DNA of 64,000 nucleotides, taken from NCBI GenBank assembly GCA_030762935.1, contig CM060900.1:386718132-386782131 (forward strand), given 5' to 3'. This DNA is from Hymenopus coronatus. Lineage: Eukaryota; Arthropoda; Insecta; Mantodea; Hymenopodidae. Below, in pieces: positions 48,511 through 59,504 of the stretch (its first letter is position 1; each line of letters starts with the position of its first letter). A program made the position numbers and the translations under genes. The notes beneath the pieces are model-generated. The model was given only the letters and a program-made list of their open reading frames with translations. It had not been told where the DNA came from and did no database searches.

Positions 48511-49660
48511 AAAATCCTCCGTATTGATAGTCCTGTGTGTTTATATTTATTTCGCTTTGATGATTTTTCTATTCCTTTTGCCACCTGCAGATAATTTACT
48601 GTTTGTAGCCGTAGGCTTCCTCCTATCGTTGAGTCGAGTCAAATCTGAGTCTGTGTGATCGATGAAGAGCTGCAGGATATTCCTCAGCCCTTACCACAGG
48701 TCACTGCTCTTGATAAGCTGAACAGCTACTATTAAAGCGATACGACTGTGAAATTCGACCCAAAACTGTAACAAATTAAAGACACATATTTTTATAATAA
48801 TACAACATACCACATTTAAGTAAATAAATAGATTTTCCCACTTTGATTGGTAATTAAAACAAATTAATTAAAGCTATAAATAACCAGGGACATGCAAATT
48901 AATAGACACCCCCAACTCTTAACCTTGTTTTTCGTAAACCTTGTCCCAACACTTTTCATTACTGAAAATGCTCCAGATGCTTCAATTTTTCAATAGTGTA
49001 CTGCCACTCGAAGTTACAATAAAGAGATTGGTCATATGCCTTGTCAAAACAATGCTGGAATTTTCAGAAATAAATGACTACATTTTGAAAAATAAAGTTC
49101 TGGAGAGTGTGAAATATAATGATGGTTCTACAATATTGTGTTAGTACAAAAACATGTGATAAATTTACTTGTAAACCCATTTTATGTAAAACTTGAACGT
49201 TTAATGTGAATGTTTCTCAAAATGATTCACGTTGCTCATTTTGATTACATTTTTTAATTTAGACAACAAAAAGGCATTATTTAAATAAGCATACAATTTT
49301 GATATCTGACAAAAACATCACTGTTGTTTAGCATAATAACCAGTATAAATTTCAATAATATGCCTTATATACTGTATATTTCCCAAACTTCAAACTTCAC
49401 AGATGAATTATCTTAAAAGCAAAAGAAAGGAACAGAAACTAGAATATGAGCACTTTCATCTGAATCTGGATCGTTCCACGTGCACAGCACACCAGTATAT
49501 CAGAATATCGATATATCAGGTGGCCCAACTACCCAGTATTTTGCGTGTGCAGGTATTCCTTCGTGCGTTAAAAGAGTTGCAGAACACAACAGGCCTATTT
49601 CAAGTTAAAGCTCGCCAGAAGGGAACTGGCCCAGAGCGATCTTCGTTTCACCCCTCGCAA
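48511..49660. other. Unassigned AT-rich sequence
   Basis: Short open frames (48941-49144 and 49403-49663, both +) show no recognised domain. Confidence 0.4.
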
Positions 49661-49664
49661 TGAG

Positions 49665-49815
49665 CGAGATCTGCTTACAGCTCCCGCTGATAGCAAGACG
49701 TGTAAAGTGGAGGTCATTCTCGCCAGTACTTCACTGGTAAGTTTTAGCTTAAAGTAGCCCCGTAGAGTTCTGCAACTCTTTTAACATACTAAAGGGATGT
49801 CTGCACACGTCAGAT
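49665..49815 (+). mobile_element. tRNA-derived SINE, family G, 3' half
   Basis: Shares AGGTCATTCTCGCCAGTACT, AAGTAGCCCCGTAGAGTTCT, GCAACTCTTTTAACATACT and AAAGGGATGTCTGCA with the copy at 44605-44870. No tRNA head is visible. Confidence 0.7.
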
Positions 49816-49929
49816 ACGGGGTAGTTGAGTCAATTAGTCTGAGAGAAATTCTAACTCTAATTTTAAATTGGGTCGAAATTTTGAGCACATATTTCATGAA
49901 GTGTATATTATCAAACACTATTTCATACT

Positions 49930-50375
49930 TTCTCAACCATCTATCTACCTACTAAAGTTTATATCACCCTTTGAGATTTCACGAGAAGTACGCGTTTCCA
50001 AATCAACTGATCCCTATACGGTTACCAGAAGTATATTCGCTCGCGTGTGTATATTGTGTTCGCGCGCCCGTATGTATGAACGACGTGAAAACAGCTGGCT
50101 GAATACAAAACTTCGTATTTAGGATGCAACACAAATAATCCACCCCTTCAAACTACACTTTTCATGGAGAATTTGTCGCTATATTTCAGTCTATTAAAAT
50201 GGTTTAAATCAAAATACAATGTTTTTACGACATTTGTATAATTAATAAAATGTATATCTTGAACTGTCTGTGAATATCCTAAGACACCTTCTTCATCTAT
50301 CTGAAATGTTATCCTTTTTATAACAGGTAAATCATAAGTGATAGAAGCTTAATGCTACATATGTATATGTTGTTA
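49930..50375 (-). mobile_element. Repeat family A, diverged 3' half
   Basis: On the - strand it contains the middle and 3' blocks of the family: a CACAGACAGTTCAAGATATA segment, CATGAAAAGTGTAGTTTGAA, GGTGGATTATTTGTG, and a GGTTGAGAAAGTATG 3' end. The 5' half is missing or unrecognisable. Confidence 0.6.
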
Positions 50376-50507
50376 TAAAATTATGTAAACTAAAATATAT
50401 TTAATATATCTGTTGTGGCATAAACCATATTTGAGTTATTCATTATTTCTGTTTGAAATGTTCAGTACTTCAACGTATATTTTATGTGAAAAGTATCGTT
50501 CCTATAC

Positions 50508-50605
50508 CGCACGAGATGGCGCTGTGATAAAGAGTCGCATTCGGCAGGTTGAGAGTTCAATTCCCGTTGACTGCGCACTTTGACTTTTTTTTTTTTTTTT
50601 CCTCG
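50508..50605 (+). mobile_element. tRNA-like SINE head, family K
   Basis: CGCACGAGATGGCGCTGTGA (A box region) and GAGAGTTCAATTCCCGTTGA (B box) at tRNA spacing, with CGC...GCG complementary ends, followed by a T run (50587-50600). The GC-richer sequence to ~50960 may be its body, but I have no second copy to define the end. Confidence 0.55.
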
Positions 50606-51365
50606 TGGTTCCACCTTGTTACGATGGGGTGTTTATTCTCCACGACTTCGTTTCCACCATTTCTCTTTCATGACGTTTCCTTAACATCTTTCAGGTATGC
50701 TTCTAGGCTCGTTGTGTGTGGCAGTGCTGGTAGATGGCACATGGATGCATGCTGTATTTTACGTTTTGGTTGGTGCTCCGCGGGGAGGGGAACGCATGAC
50801 GACACCCAGAACACGTGCTGTCAGCGGCTACATGACGGGTGCTGACGGCGGGATAAAGAACCACCGAGTTAGAGACTTCCGCGTGTCCCTTTGGCCTTAC
50901 TGCCGCCAGCCTGTGACCACTTATGGTTCCCTCTCTTCGTTCCTTCCTCCTGCAAGCGGTTAGTGCGCAGTAGATCACCATACTTCTCAATGCGTGTGGT
51001 GTGCCTTAACTTTACCAGTTTTTTTGTATCTCTTGATGAAGTGTAAAGAAAATGGAATTTCAAAGCCATGTTGCAGTCACTATCATTTTAAACATTTGAC
51101 TATCGATTTAGTCTCCCTTGCCCTTGCAACAAAATGTGTAATGAAATCACTTATGCAGACGTTTATCTCTGATAAGGAAAGCAAACAAAGATTTTAAGAA
51201 TGGTTTAAGAAAGAAAAAGGAAATAATAGTAGGTAGAGAAAATTACACAAATGTATCATATCTAGTTTCTTTTTCCCTTGATTTTATAATGCTAATAGAA
51301 TTTATCGCTAGACCAAATTGAGTTTATTAGTGTAAACAGCAGTGTTCATTTGACTTACATATTTG
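50606..51365. other. GC-richer unassigned segment
   Basis: Open on both strands for 80-98 codons at 50549-50990, because of composition, without a recognised domain. It may belong to the SINE-like element that starts at 50508. Beyond 50990 it is AT-rich and unremarkable. Confidence 0.35.
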
Positions 51366-51369
51366 CTCT

Positions 51370-52380
51370 CTCATGTTCAAGTTTGAAGCTGCCTTGCTTC
51401 ACATATGGCGCCTAATTTCACGTTCAGTTTGATACATTATGCTGCATTGCTTAATATGTGACCAATGAATTTAATATGGTTCTTAACCTCATGCTCAAGT
51501 TGACGCATGCCACTTCCTTGCTTCATATATGCCAATTCATATAAAATAACTCTTAACTGCTTGTTCAAGTTGACGCAGGCCGTTTCTTTGCTTTATATAT
51601 GACAAATTCGTTAAAAATGTCGCGTAATTTCACGCGTCGCCGCCTTGCTTCATATATTACATAACGAATTCATTTAAAATTACACTTAACTTCACGTTCA
51701 AGGTGACGCAAGCGGTTCCCTTGCTTCTTATTTGACAAGTCCATTTAATATGTCACTAAACTTAATGTTCAGGTTGACACATATCCTTGTCTTGTTTCTT
51801 ATAAGGCCAGTCCATTTAATATGTCGCTAAACTTCGTGTTCAAGATAACACATATCCTTGCCTTGCTTCATATATGACAACTCCATTTAATATATCGCTA
51901 AACTTAATGTTCAAGTTGACGCATATCCTTGCCTTGCTTCATATATGGCAAGTCCGTTTAATATGTCGCTAAACTTCATGTTCAAGTTGACGCATATCCT
52001 TGCCTTGCTTCATATATGGCAAGTCCGTTTAATATATCGCTAAACTTAATGTTCAAGTTGACGCATATCCTTGCCTTGCTTCATATATGGCAAGTCCATT
52101 TAATATGTTGCTAAACTTCATGTTCAAGTTGACGCATATCCTTGCCTTGCTTCATATATGGCAAGTCCATTTAATATGTCGCTAAACTTAATGTTCAAGT
52201 TGACGCATATCTTTACCTTGCTTCTTATATGGCCAGTCCATTGAATATGTCGTTAAACTTCGTGTTCAAGATGACGCATGTATTGCCTTGCTTCATATAT
52301 GACAAGTCCATTGAATATGTCGCTGATCTTCATGTTCATGTTTTGACGGAAGTCTCCATCTTGTTAATATATGCCGATTA
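51370..52380. repeat. 71-bp minisatellite: homogeneous core, decayed edges
   Basis: About 14 units with a 71-base period. The core (about 51830-52260) is nearly identical: AACTTCATGTTCAAGTTGAC, GCATATCCTTGCCTTGCTTC, ATATATGGCAAGTCCATTTA, ATATGTCGCTA. Units toward both edges are increasingly diverged and vary in length. There are no unique spacers, so it is not a CRISPR array. Confidence 0.95.
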
Positions 52381-52384
52381 AATT

Positions 52385-53280
52385 GCATATGATGCTTAAC
52401 TTCACATTTACTGGCTTACAATAACTCGAAGTACTCAGGTGTATTTTTCCCTGTATATTCTTTTGACTGGTGAGAACTCTGCATGTTTTGTTTTATATCA
52501 CAGCTTGAATTGTCGGTGTAATGTCTAAATAAGACATCAGTACAGAGGATAAATGATTGGCTACAATACTAGAGTTACCACTACAATATCTACAGCAAAA
52601 CGGTACAACCGCTGTACTCTAAATGGTCTGTGTATTGTGGTTTTTTTTTCTTTTTTTTTTTTGGGATTGCTTTCCATTAGCCTAAAGGTACTTGTACTCC
52701 TTTTATTGCTATTATTTCACTCGTTTCCTTCCGCTCCTTTTTTTTTAAAGATGTTTCTGATCGTTTTATGTTTGAAGGCAGTGAGCCATTAAAATAATTG
52801 ATGACCACCGTGGGCTATAAAATTACAGGTTTTGACCTTTCTCTCCTCCCACCACGCCATTGGACGCGCTGAACTTAGATGGAATGTTGTTACGGAGATC
52901 GTATCGGGTACCGTTGTTGACTATTAATATGGATTGTGTAACTGTTGGCAGGTATCGAGATATGTCGACACTGCAATCGACTTTACCGTTTGTGTGGAAA
53001 TTCGGTCGCGTTACATGCGGTTCGGTAGGTGCGAGGTTATTGTTAGGAAGATTAATGTGAATCTGTACGAAGTAGAGGCACGTGCGCTCTGTGTTCTCAA
53101 ATAGATTAACAAAACAAGCGGCGAGTCTTGTACCTATTCTGGATAGCTACCAAGCGCTATTAAGAAACACAGGGAGGGAAATTTAAACTTTCTATATTTT
53201 TGTACAGATTTTTCTAAAAGTTTTACTGTGATTCCATTGCAGTTATGTTAATACGAATTCTAATCCATTCAAATTGAATA
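52385..53280. other. Unassigned sequence
   Basis: No gene recognised. A T-rich tract lies at 52638-52662. A short GC-richer open frame (52860-53060, +) shows no domain. Confidence 0.4.
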
Positions 53281-53284
53281 AATA

Positions 53285-53933
53285 CCAGCGGCATCCAGAA
53301 AGTAACGAACAATTTGGCATAACTAAATAACAACAGAACATATCAACACAAAACTTTATTTTCAAAGTTACAGTATCTTAATCTATTGCTCAACATAATT
53401 TCCATGCGGTTAAAACATTTATTGTCACGTGGTACCAGTTTTTCAATGCCAATGTTACACTTTGCTACCGCCAAACAACTTATTCGTTTTGTTTAATGTT
53501 CGATCAATCGAATTGTATAGGCAAACAACGCAAGTGAATGATGATAAAACAATGAAGGAGTCTTCAGTGGTAATGGCGCATAATTTAACAGTAATTAAGT
53601 AAGAACCAGTGTGCACGATAAAGGCAGGAGTGGAAGTTCCTCAATCATTAACCCAAAAACCGATGTTATACTTGGATTTTTTGGGTGTAACATTTTCCCC
53701 AGCCTATGAAGACCTCAAAATGGCATAGACATCTTGGCTCAGATATTTAGCGGTGGAAGAATGTAACATCTGCATTGAAAACTGGCACCACGTGACAGTA
53801 AATACCTTAATAACAATGGCAATACTTTGAGAAACAGAGTAAGATACTTTAATTTTCTAAATAAAGATTTGTATTGATATTTCTATTGTCATTTAGTTAT
53901 AACAAATGTTTGTAATTTTCGGGGTGACTCTCG
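53285..53933 (+). mobile_element. Mariner-derived foldback element, copy 2
   Basis: Flanked by TA on both sides (53283-53284 and 53934-53935), the mariner target site. Ends CCAGCGGCATCCAGAAAGTA and the complement of CGAGAGTCACCCC. Same order as the copy at 30372: an inverted C-terminal piece at the left (GTCACGTGGTACCAGTTTTT), the helix-turn-helix piece with GTGTGCACGATAAAG, and the C-terminal piece (GACATCTTGGCTCAGATATT) at the right, with the catalytic core missing. It is more diverged, lacks the 28-bp duplication, and its stretch 53650-53700 differs from copy 1. Confidence 0.85.
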
Positions 53934-53954
53934 TATTTTGGAAGGTACAAATTA

Positions 53955-54375
53955 TTTCTGAAATTTTCTTATCTAAATATGTTGCATAACCAAAATGTCG
54001 CACGTACCTAAAAATTTAAGAAAATTGGTTACCATTTTCAGAATTTGATCTTTGAACCACACATACCAAAACTTTAAATGCGTATCTTCACTAACTTTCC
54101 TTATTGAAGTATTATATACTTTTTTTAAAATGTTAGATAATTTAATCTATAAAACTAATAATCTTTTATAAAAATATATTTTTGAAACATCGCTATTATG
54201 TAAGACTAATTTAGTCCTTTTCAATATTACAATGTATACTTCTGCACATTCTGAAGACATTTTGGTTGTATCTAAACAAAAACTGAGACACGTGGAACAT
54301 TTTGAAAGGGAGAAAATGTAGTTTTGAGACAACGTTGTTTAATGAACTGTACTAGGAAACAGGTATATTGTACGA
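53955..54375 (+). mobile_element. Decayed repeat family I, copy 2
   Basis: Homologous to 48135-48510. Visible matches include AAACTGAGACACGTGGAACA and GGAAACAGGTATATTGTACG. It starts about 20 bases after the mariner-derived element, so the latter may have inserted at its edge. 54376-54690 is unassigned. Confidence 0.6.
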
Positions 54376-54694
54376 TCTTTAAATGACTGTAGATCCCGAA
54401 CTAAGAGGAGGAGAGCTAAACGTTGATTCTCTATAGAAGCCCAAAGTTTTCAAAACTATTTTCTATAAAAAGTAATACTTGAGTTTTTCACCAATTTTAG
54501 TCAACAGTTCACACTCATTGTCCCTTATCAGGGCTTGGAGCTTGATGAAATGTTATGTTTCTTCTGAGCCATCAAATAAAATGCCGGATCCGGAATAAGT
54601 TTTGGCTCAAATTGAGCCAAAGTGACTTCATTTTATTTTGAATTTTGTTGTATCTTTGGGCATTTGCGTTTATAGGAATTTGTCATTCCTTATA

Positions 54695-55265
54695 GGAATA
54701 GGAAACAAACGGACGGGACTCGGCACCGAACGAATACGGTCATTGTACCCATGCCGATCGACAGGGTACCCCTGGGAGGAACGGATGAGGTGAGAGACTG
54801 CACTGAGAGGCCGGAACAAGGAGTGAAGGCACTACAATTACAGGGCCTTACAATTGCCAGATTGAAGCACCCCGACATTCGGACAGACAGATCGGGTACA
54901 CCACCCCATTCAGTCTCCGAGTCTTCGCCAGTAGAGACTCTCATCCTGGAACACGAGCCGAAGTCTTGGGACGTAGAGAGTCACTAGGAGCATCCTTTCC
55001 CATTACCATGCCGCACCGAGCACCATCGCTGACAATTTCAAACCCTGAAAGAGACCAGCGGGATAAAGGATGGATAAATTGATAATGGAAACAACATGGA
55101 AGGACAGGAAATTTGGGGGTTGGAAGACACCTACCCAACATTTTCTTGGCGCCCCGGGAAAACCCACGAAAATACCCCTGGGCCAGGTAGTACGGCTACA
55201 GGAATCGAACCTGCAACCTTCCGAATGCGGCCATAGACGAAACCGCCTGAGCCACCTCCTCGGTT
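54695..55265 (-). mobile_element. tRNA-derived SINE, family E, longer copy
   Basis: The - strand head has GAGGTGGCTCAGGCGGTTTC (A box) and GGTTGCAGGTTCGATTCCTG (B box). The body shares GGGTTTTCCCGGGGCGCC, CAAATTTCCTGTCC, GTCTCTTTCAGGGTTTG and the 3' block GGTGCCGAGTCCCGTCC with the copy at 28990-29462, but is ~100 bases longer. Confidence 0.85.
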
Positions 55266-55315
55266 TTTATTCTTTTGTTTCTGTTCTTTCTGTTCTTCCC
55301 CGAATTTTCCAAAAT

Positions 55316-55470
55316 TACAGACATAGCGGTGTCGTAATTTCTTAATTATGAAGTGACATAATAGATGACGTGGTGTTACCTCGGTTGTATAATTTCGACT
55401 TTGGTTATGTAAGATTATTCTTATAATTTTAATGTAATGACACCAACGTTTTATATTTTTGACAGGAAAA
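55316..55470 (+). mobile_element. Repeat family Q, copy 1
   Basis: CAGACATAGCGGTGTCGTAA followed by TTATGAAGTGACATAATAG and TTATTCTTATAATTTTAATG matches, in inverted orientation, 58815-58985. Class unknown. Both copies have a sharp boundary at AGACATAGCGG. 55480-56780 is unassigned. Confidence 0.7.
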
Positions 55471-56784
55471 GTCTGTTAACACCAGCTGGACTTGAAAAAT
55501 TTGTCAGGCATTAGTGTAATTTGCTATTCTGGCAATACCGATAACATGACTAGCCGAGAAGACGCACTTCCCGAATAGGTCAAAGTTTCGAACAGCATTT
55601 CGGTCATTGTGCAGGAAAAATTGGGCAAGATTTGACAATTAAAAACAGGATCGTTGATTATCGGACAATATGTAAAATCGATTAACTTCTGCAAAATGAA
55701 AATTACGATTTCATGTACTTGAGGAATACTTTTCATTTGGATGACCGTCTATACATTTATGACGTAGTGGAAATGTGTTTTTAAATGTACAGAAATGCCC
55801 TTTATGGGAATGATGCTTCAATTTCCAGACTGTATGAATGCCTATAATGTTTACTTTAATGCTGAATGAGGTACATCTAAAGCTTTTAATACGTAATTTT
55901 TCACATAATTTGTGTTATATTTTTTAAATTTAACGACAATTTAAAGGTAATTTTTCAGTAATTTAAGCAATACTTTCATAAATCTAAGGTCATTTCATAG
56001 GTAACTTTTCAGTAATTTTATTGGTCAGCAACTTCCAAGCCTTTTCATTAAAATTATTGCATTAACGCAACTTGGGTACCGAGGGATAAATATAAGGTAG
56101 GGATATTTTGTTGATTTATTTAGAAGAAATCTGTTTATGTTTTACATGGTTGTATATCGTTTCACCACTATTCTTTGCATTAACCTTCAGGTGATACACA
56201 TTGTTAGGGTTACTAAAGCTTAAATAACGTATTTGCTTTTCCGGTGTCGGAAGTAACACATTCACATTTTGTTGTGTTTGTGGCATAAATAGCTCCTATA
56301 GGGACACCCCAGGATACGATTGACTCTGCATATGCTGTTACATTACCTTTCACGTTAGATAGTGCTATGTGCTAAAGCAAAACTCGCAATGCCAGAGTTT
56401 GACGTGATGAATAATCGTTGATGAAAAGAAAAGGCAGGGTGTTTATGTTTTAGGAATTCATCCTGCTTTTAAATAAGTCATTTATAAACACAAAAAAACT
56501 CAGTTTTTATTTTGGATACCTTAGGGGGTTCTGCCTTCTATGGAGTGAAGCACAAGTCACTGGCCGTTTTCTCAAAATGCTCCTAGATGCACCCTCGCAC
56601 TAGTAAACCAATGAAGTGTTCAGCACTTAGTCAATTTGAGGCTCCAGTTATCAAAATGGGTTACTAAGTGCGAAAATTGTGCAAAATATCCTAATTGAAA
56701 TCGTTTTAAAATGTTTTTCTCTTTACTTTTTTGTGCAAATTCACAACAACAGGACTATAAATCAACAATCTCATCAGGTTTCGG

Positions 56785-57167
56785 AGCTCGGCTCTTCCGA
56801 TCTCTCGATGGACGGTAGTTCACACTTCTTTCTTTCCCGCTCGTCCTGCAGGGCTTGGGGGGTTGCTTCACGTAATGCCGAGTGTTGTGTTCTGCATTAA
56901 TCACGAGAGCAGCGCAGAGTGAGTGGTTGTGTACACAGCTTGTCGTTCGTGACGCAAGTACGGCAGATACGTAGAGTCGAGAATAGAATATATAGCCCTT
57001 CGTTGTTTTGTACTGTACTGCAGCAATTATCTACTCTGCTTATCGGTAAAGCATTCATTTATAGTCATCTTAGTTTTTGGGTGCTCATGAAGTTGATTAT
57101 TGACAACCTCATGGGCGCCTCGTGAGGTCCGCCGTCGAACTGGACACTATTGTTGTGCGAGTTCGAT
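56785..57167 (+). promoter_or_regulatory. CpG-rich promoter/first-exon candidate
   Basis: GC and CpG content rise sharply at about 56785 against an AT-rich background and fall off after 57200. The right edge is a consensus 5' splice site (GAT|GTAAGT, 57168). Downstream on the same strand lies a recursive splice site (59529). Short open frames (56679-56900, 56919-57125) end before the donor, so the segment would be mostly 5' untranslated sequence. No TATA box is obvious. The left edge coincides with an adapter-like 13-mer (56791-56803), so assembly integrity should be confirmed. No gene product can be named. Confidence 0.35.
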
Positions 57168-57173
57168 GTAAGT
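57168..57173 (+). promoter_or_regulatory. Consensus 5' splice site (GTAAGT)
   Basis: GTAAGT preceded by TTCGAT closes the CpG-rich segment. Such a hexamer is expected by chance every few kilobases, so its value lies in its position at the segment edge and in the matching signal at 59529. Confidence 0.35.
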
Positions 57174-57174
57174 C

Positions 57175-58810
57175 ATCCATACTTCGTACACTCAACCTAA
57201 CATCCGCGCTCTGCCTCTTGTTATGGTACTAGAAATTAAGGATTTACTTATACTGGAAACTGGGTTTCGATCTTCCGTTTTGATCAATTTTTTGACTCTT
57301 TATTTCATTTTATTATTTAATGCCCAATAACGGTTTAATAGATATGTGTATTTACAAAGAACTATATCTTAACGAGCATGTTGCAAATGTACAACATATA
57401 GAGCGTAATTTTAAGGCATCTTGTCGATTGTTACCTCCAAGTTAACCCTTCTAAGTAGGTTATTAAAAATTAGGCTGCATTTGTATCATACGAAAGCACA
57501 AATGAGGGAAGTTGAAGAGGCTTGATAAGGCAATACAAGCACTTGATCAATATTAAATTAATGATTCAGATAGAATTTTAGCAGGGGCTAAGCACGATAA
57601 CAGTCATATAAACATAATATATAATATATAAAACATTACTTTTGTGCGCAATAACAAGAGAGACAGAAATAGAGAGTGCGAGAGATAGAAAGCGGAAACA
57701 AGATTTTTGGGCTCCAAGTGTATTTTAAAGCTCGTTCAATTAAAATGTGCTTAATACTTTATTTAAGTAATGAAAGAAGAATAGTTTGTCGCGGTGCATA
57801 ATTGAAGTTCTACACAAAAATTAGAAAACACAGGACCTGTCATGATCGAATGTTAGCAAATGAGATAGCGTATTGATATTATTTTCTCTTTCTGATTTAT
57901 TGGTGTATTATTTGCTTATTTAGAGCAGGGATTCCAGGAAATATATTACCAGGAGCAGATCTGAAATCATTGGACAAAGGCATTGGAAAAATGGGAAAAA
58001 CATAAGCCTTCCTTTTACCGTATGACGCGTTTAACTCATTAATCAAGTAAATAACAGATTATTAACTCACTGTATGACCTAATTCTCAGTATACCATATG
58101 GCCGGTAGTTTTGTCGTGGACACATTATTGTAGTCACATATGCATGGCTTGTCTAGATCGGAAGTTGATGACCTATAAAATTACTGAAAATATCTTATAT
58201 TGACCTTAAACTTATGAAAATATGACCTAGAAATACAAATTACCTATATAACGACACTAAATTTGTGAAAATACAGGATAAAATACATAAAAATGAATTA
58301 CAGAAAGCTAAATACATATCTCATTCAGCATTTCAATAAAATATCCTAGGCATTAGCAGATTATCGAATTTGAAGAATACAAACTTGCCCTAAAGAACAT
58401 CTCTGTACATTCAGAAAACTTACTTCTATATTATTGATGCATAGCAGAAATAGGCATTGTTTTCAAGCGAAAAGTCTTCCCCAATCTCTAAGTTAAATTT
58501 TTAATGTTGCAGAACGTTACAAATGTTATACATGTTCTGGTAACCAACGTCCTGTTTTTAATTTTCTTGCTAATATCTTGAACTTTTTCCTGCACAATGA
58601 CTTGTTTTCGAACTTTATATGTTCTGGAGAACTGAGGGCGTCATGTTAATATTCACGTTATCTGTGTTGTAAGAATAGTAACGTCATACTAATGCATGCC
58701 AACTTTTCAAGTTAGAATCAACCACTGATCCTGAAAATTGCTAGTGCTGGAACATCTGTTTTACAGATAGACCAATGTTTTAATGGTCAGTCCGAAACAA
58801 GAATAAAACT
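57175..58810. other. Unassigned AT-rich sequence
   Basis: No coding frame or repeat recognised. It would be intron if the first-exon model is right. Confidence 0.4.
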
Positions 58811-58814
58811 CATG

Positions 58815-58985
58815 TTTGGTTTATGAGGGTTATGTTGGATCGGTTTTTGAGGAGTATGTTGGATTGCATCAGAATTATAAGAATAATGTACCTTGACCAA
58901 TGTCTGAATGATCCATCTAGAGTTAACATCACCATTACCTCACTTCATAGTTGAGGAATTACGACACCGCTATGTCTGCAATGTT
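58815..58985 (-). mobile_element. Repeat family Q, copy 2
   Basis: Reverse complement of 55316-55470 in its main blocks (GCAGACATAGCGGTGTCGTA, ACTATGAAGTGAGGTAATGG, ATTATTCTTATAATTCTGAT). The inverted pair spans ~3.7 kb. Confidence 0.7.
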
Positions 58986-59504
58986 GTAAAAGTATATTCT
59001 GCAATAACAGAATAAAAATCTCCTAAACGATAAGCAGCAGACAATAAAGTTCCAAGGAAATATTAAATACAATTAAGACATTGTGTATCACATTGTGTCG
59101 AAACAAATGCATATCATGTCTGGCATTTTCTGTGATGTCTCAGAAAAAAATATGAAATTTCAACAATTTCCAAACCAGCTATACCAGGCTTTACTGACAG
59201 AATAACCAGTGGTAGCATCAGAAGAAAAACAGGCATAACAATTAAGGCTCTCAATTTTAATCCTAACGTTTATGATGTTCCGATTTACTCTTGAATATCT
59301 AAGAGTTTGAAACATGTATTTGCACAGTGATTGATACTGTAACATGTTTACTGCAGGCTTTCGGTCCTTCATAATTTGCTTACATTGCGTACTTAATAAT
59401 TAAATGTTGAAATTATTTTAATGCATATTTAAATTAATATTTTTGCTAGTGTAAACTATTTCAAGGAATATTTGTATTAAATTACTTGTGGAAACCTTCA
59501 ATAA

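Noticed and set aside
50690..50703. Second recursive-splice-like site (CATCTTTCAG followed by GTATGC)
   Set aside because: The donor half departs from GTAAGT and the acceptor lies in a GC-richer, possibly SINE-derived segment. Much weaker than 59529.
51370..52380. CRISPR-like regular array
   Set aside because: The whole 71-base unit repeats with no unique spacers, and the setting is eukaryotic.
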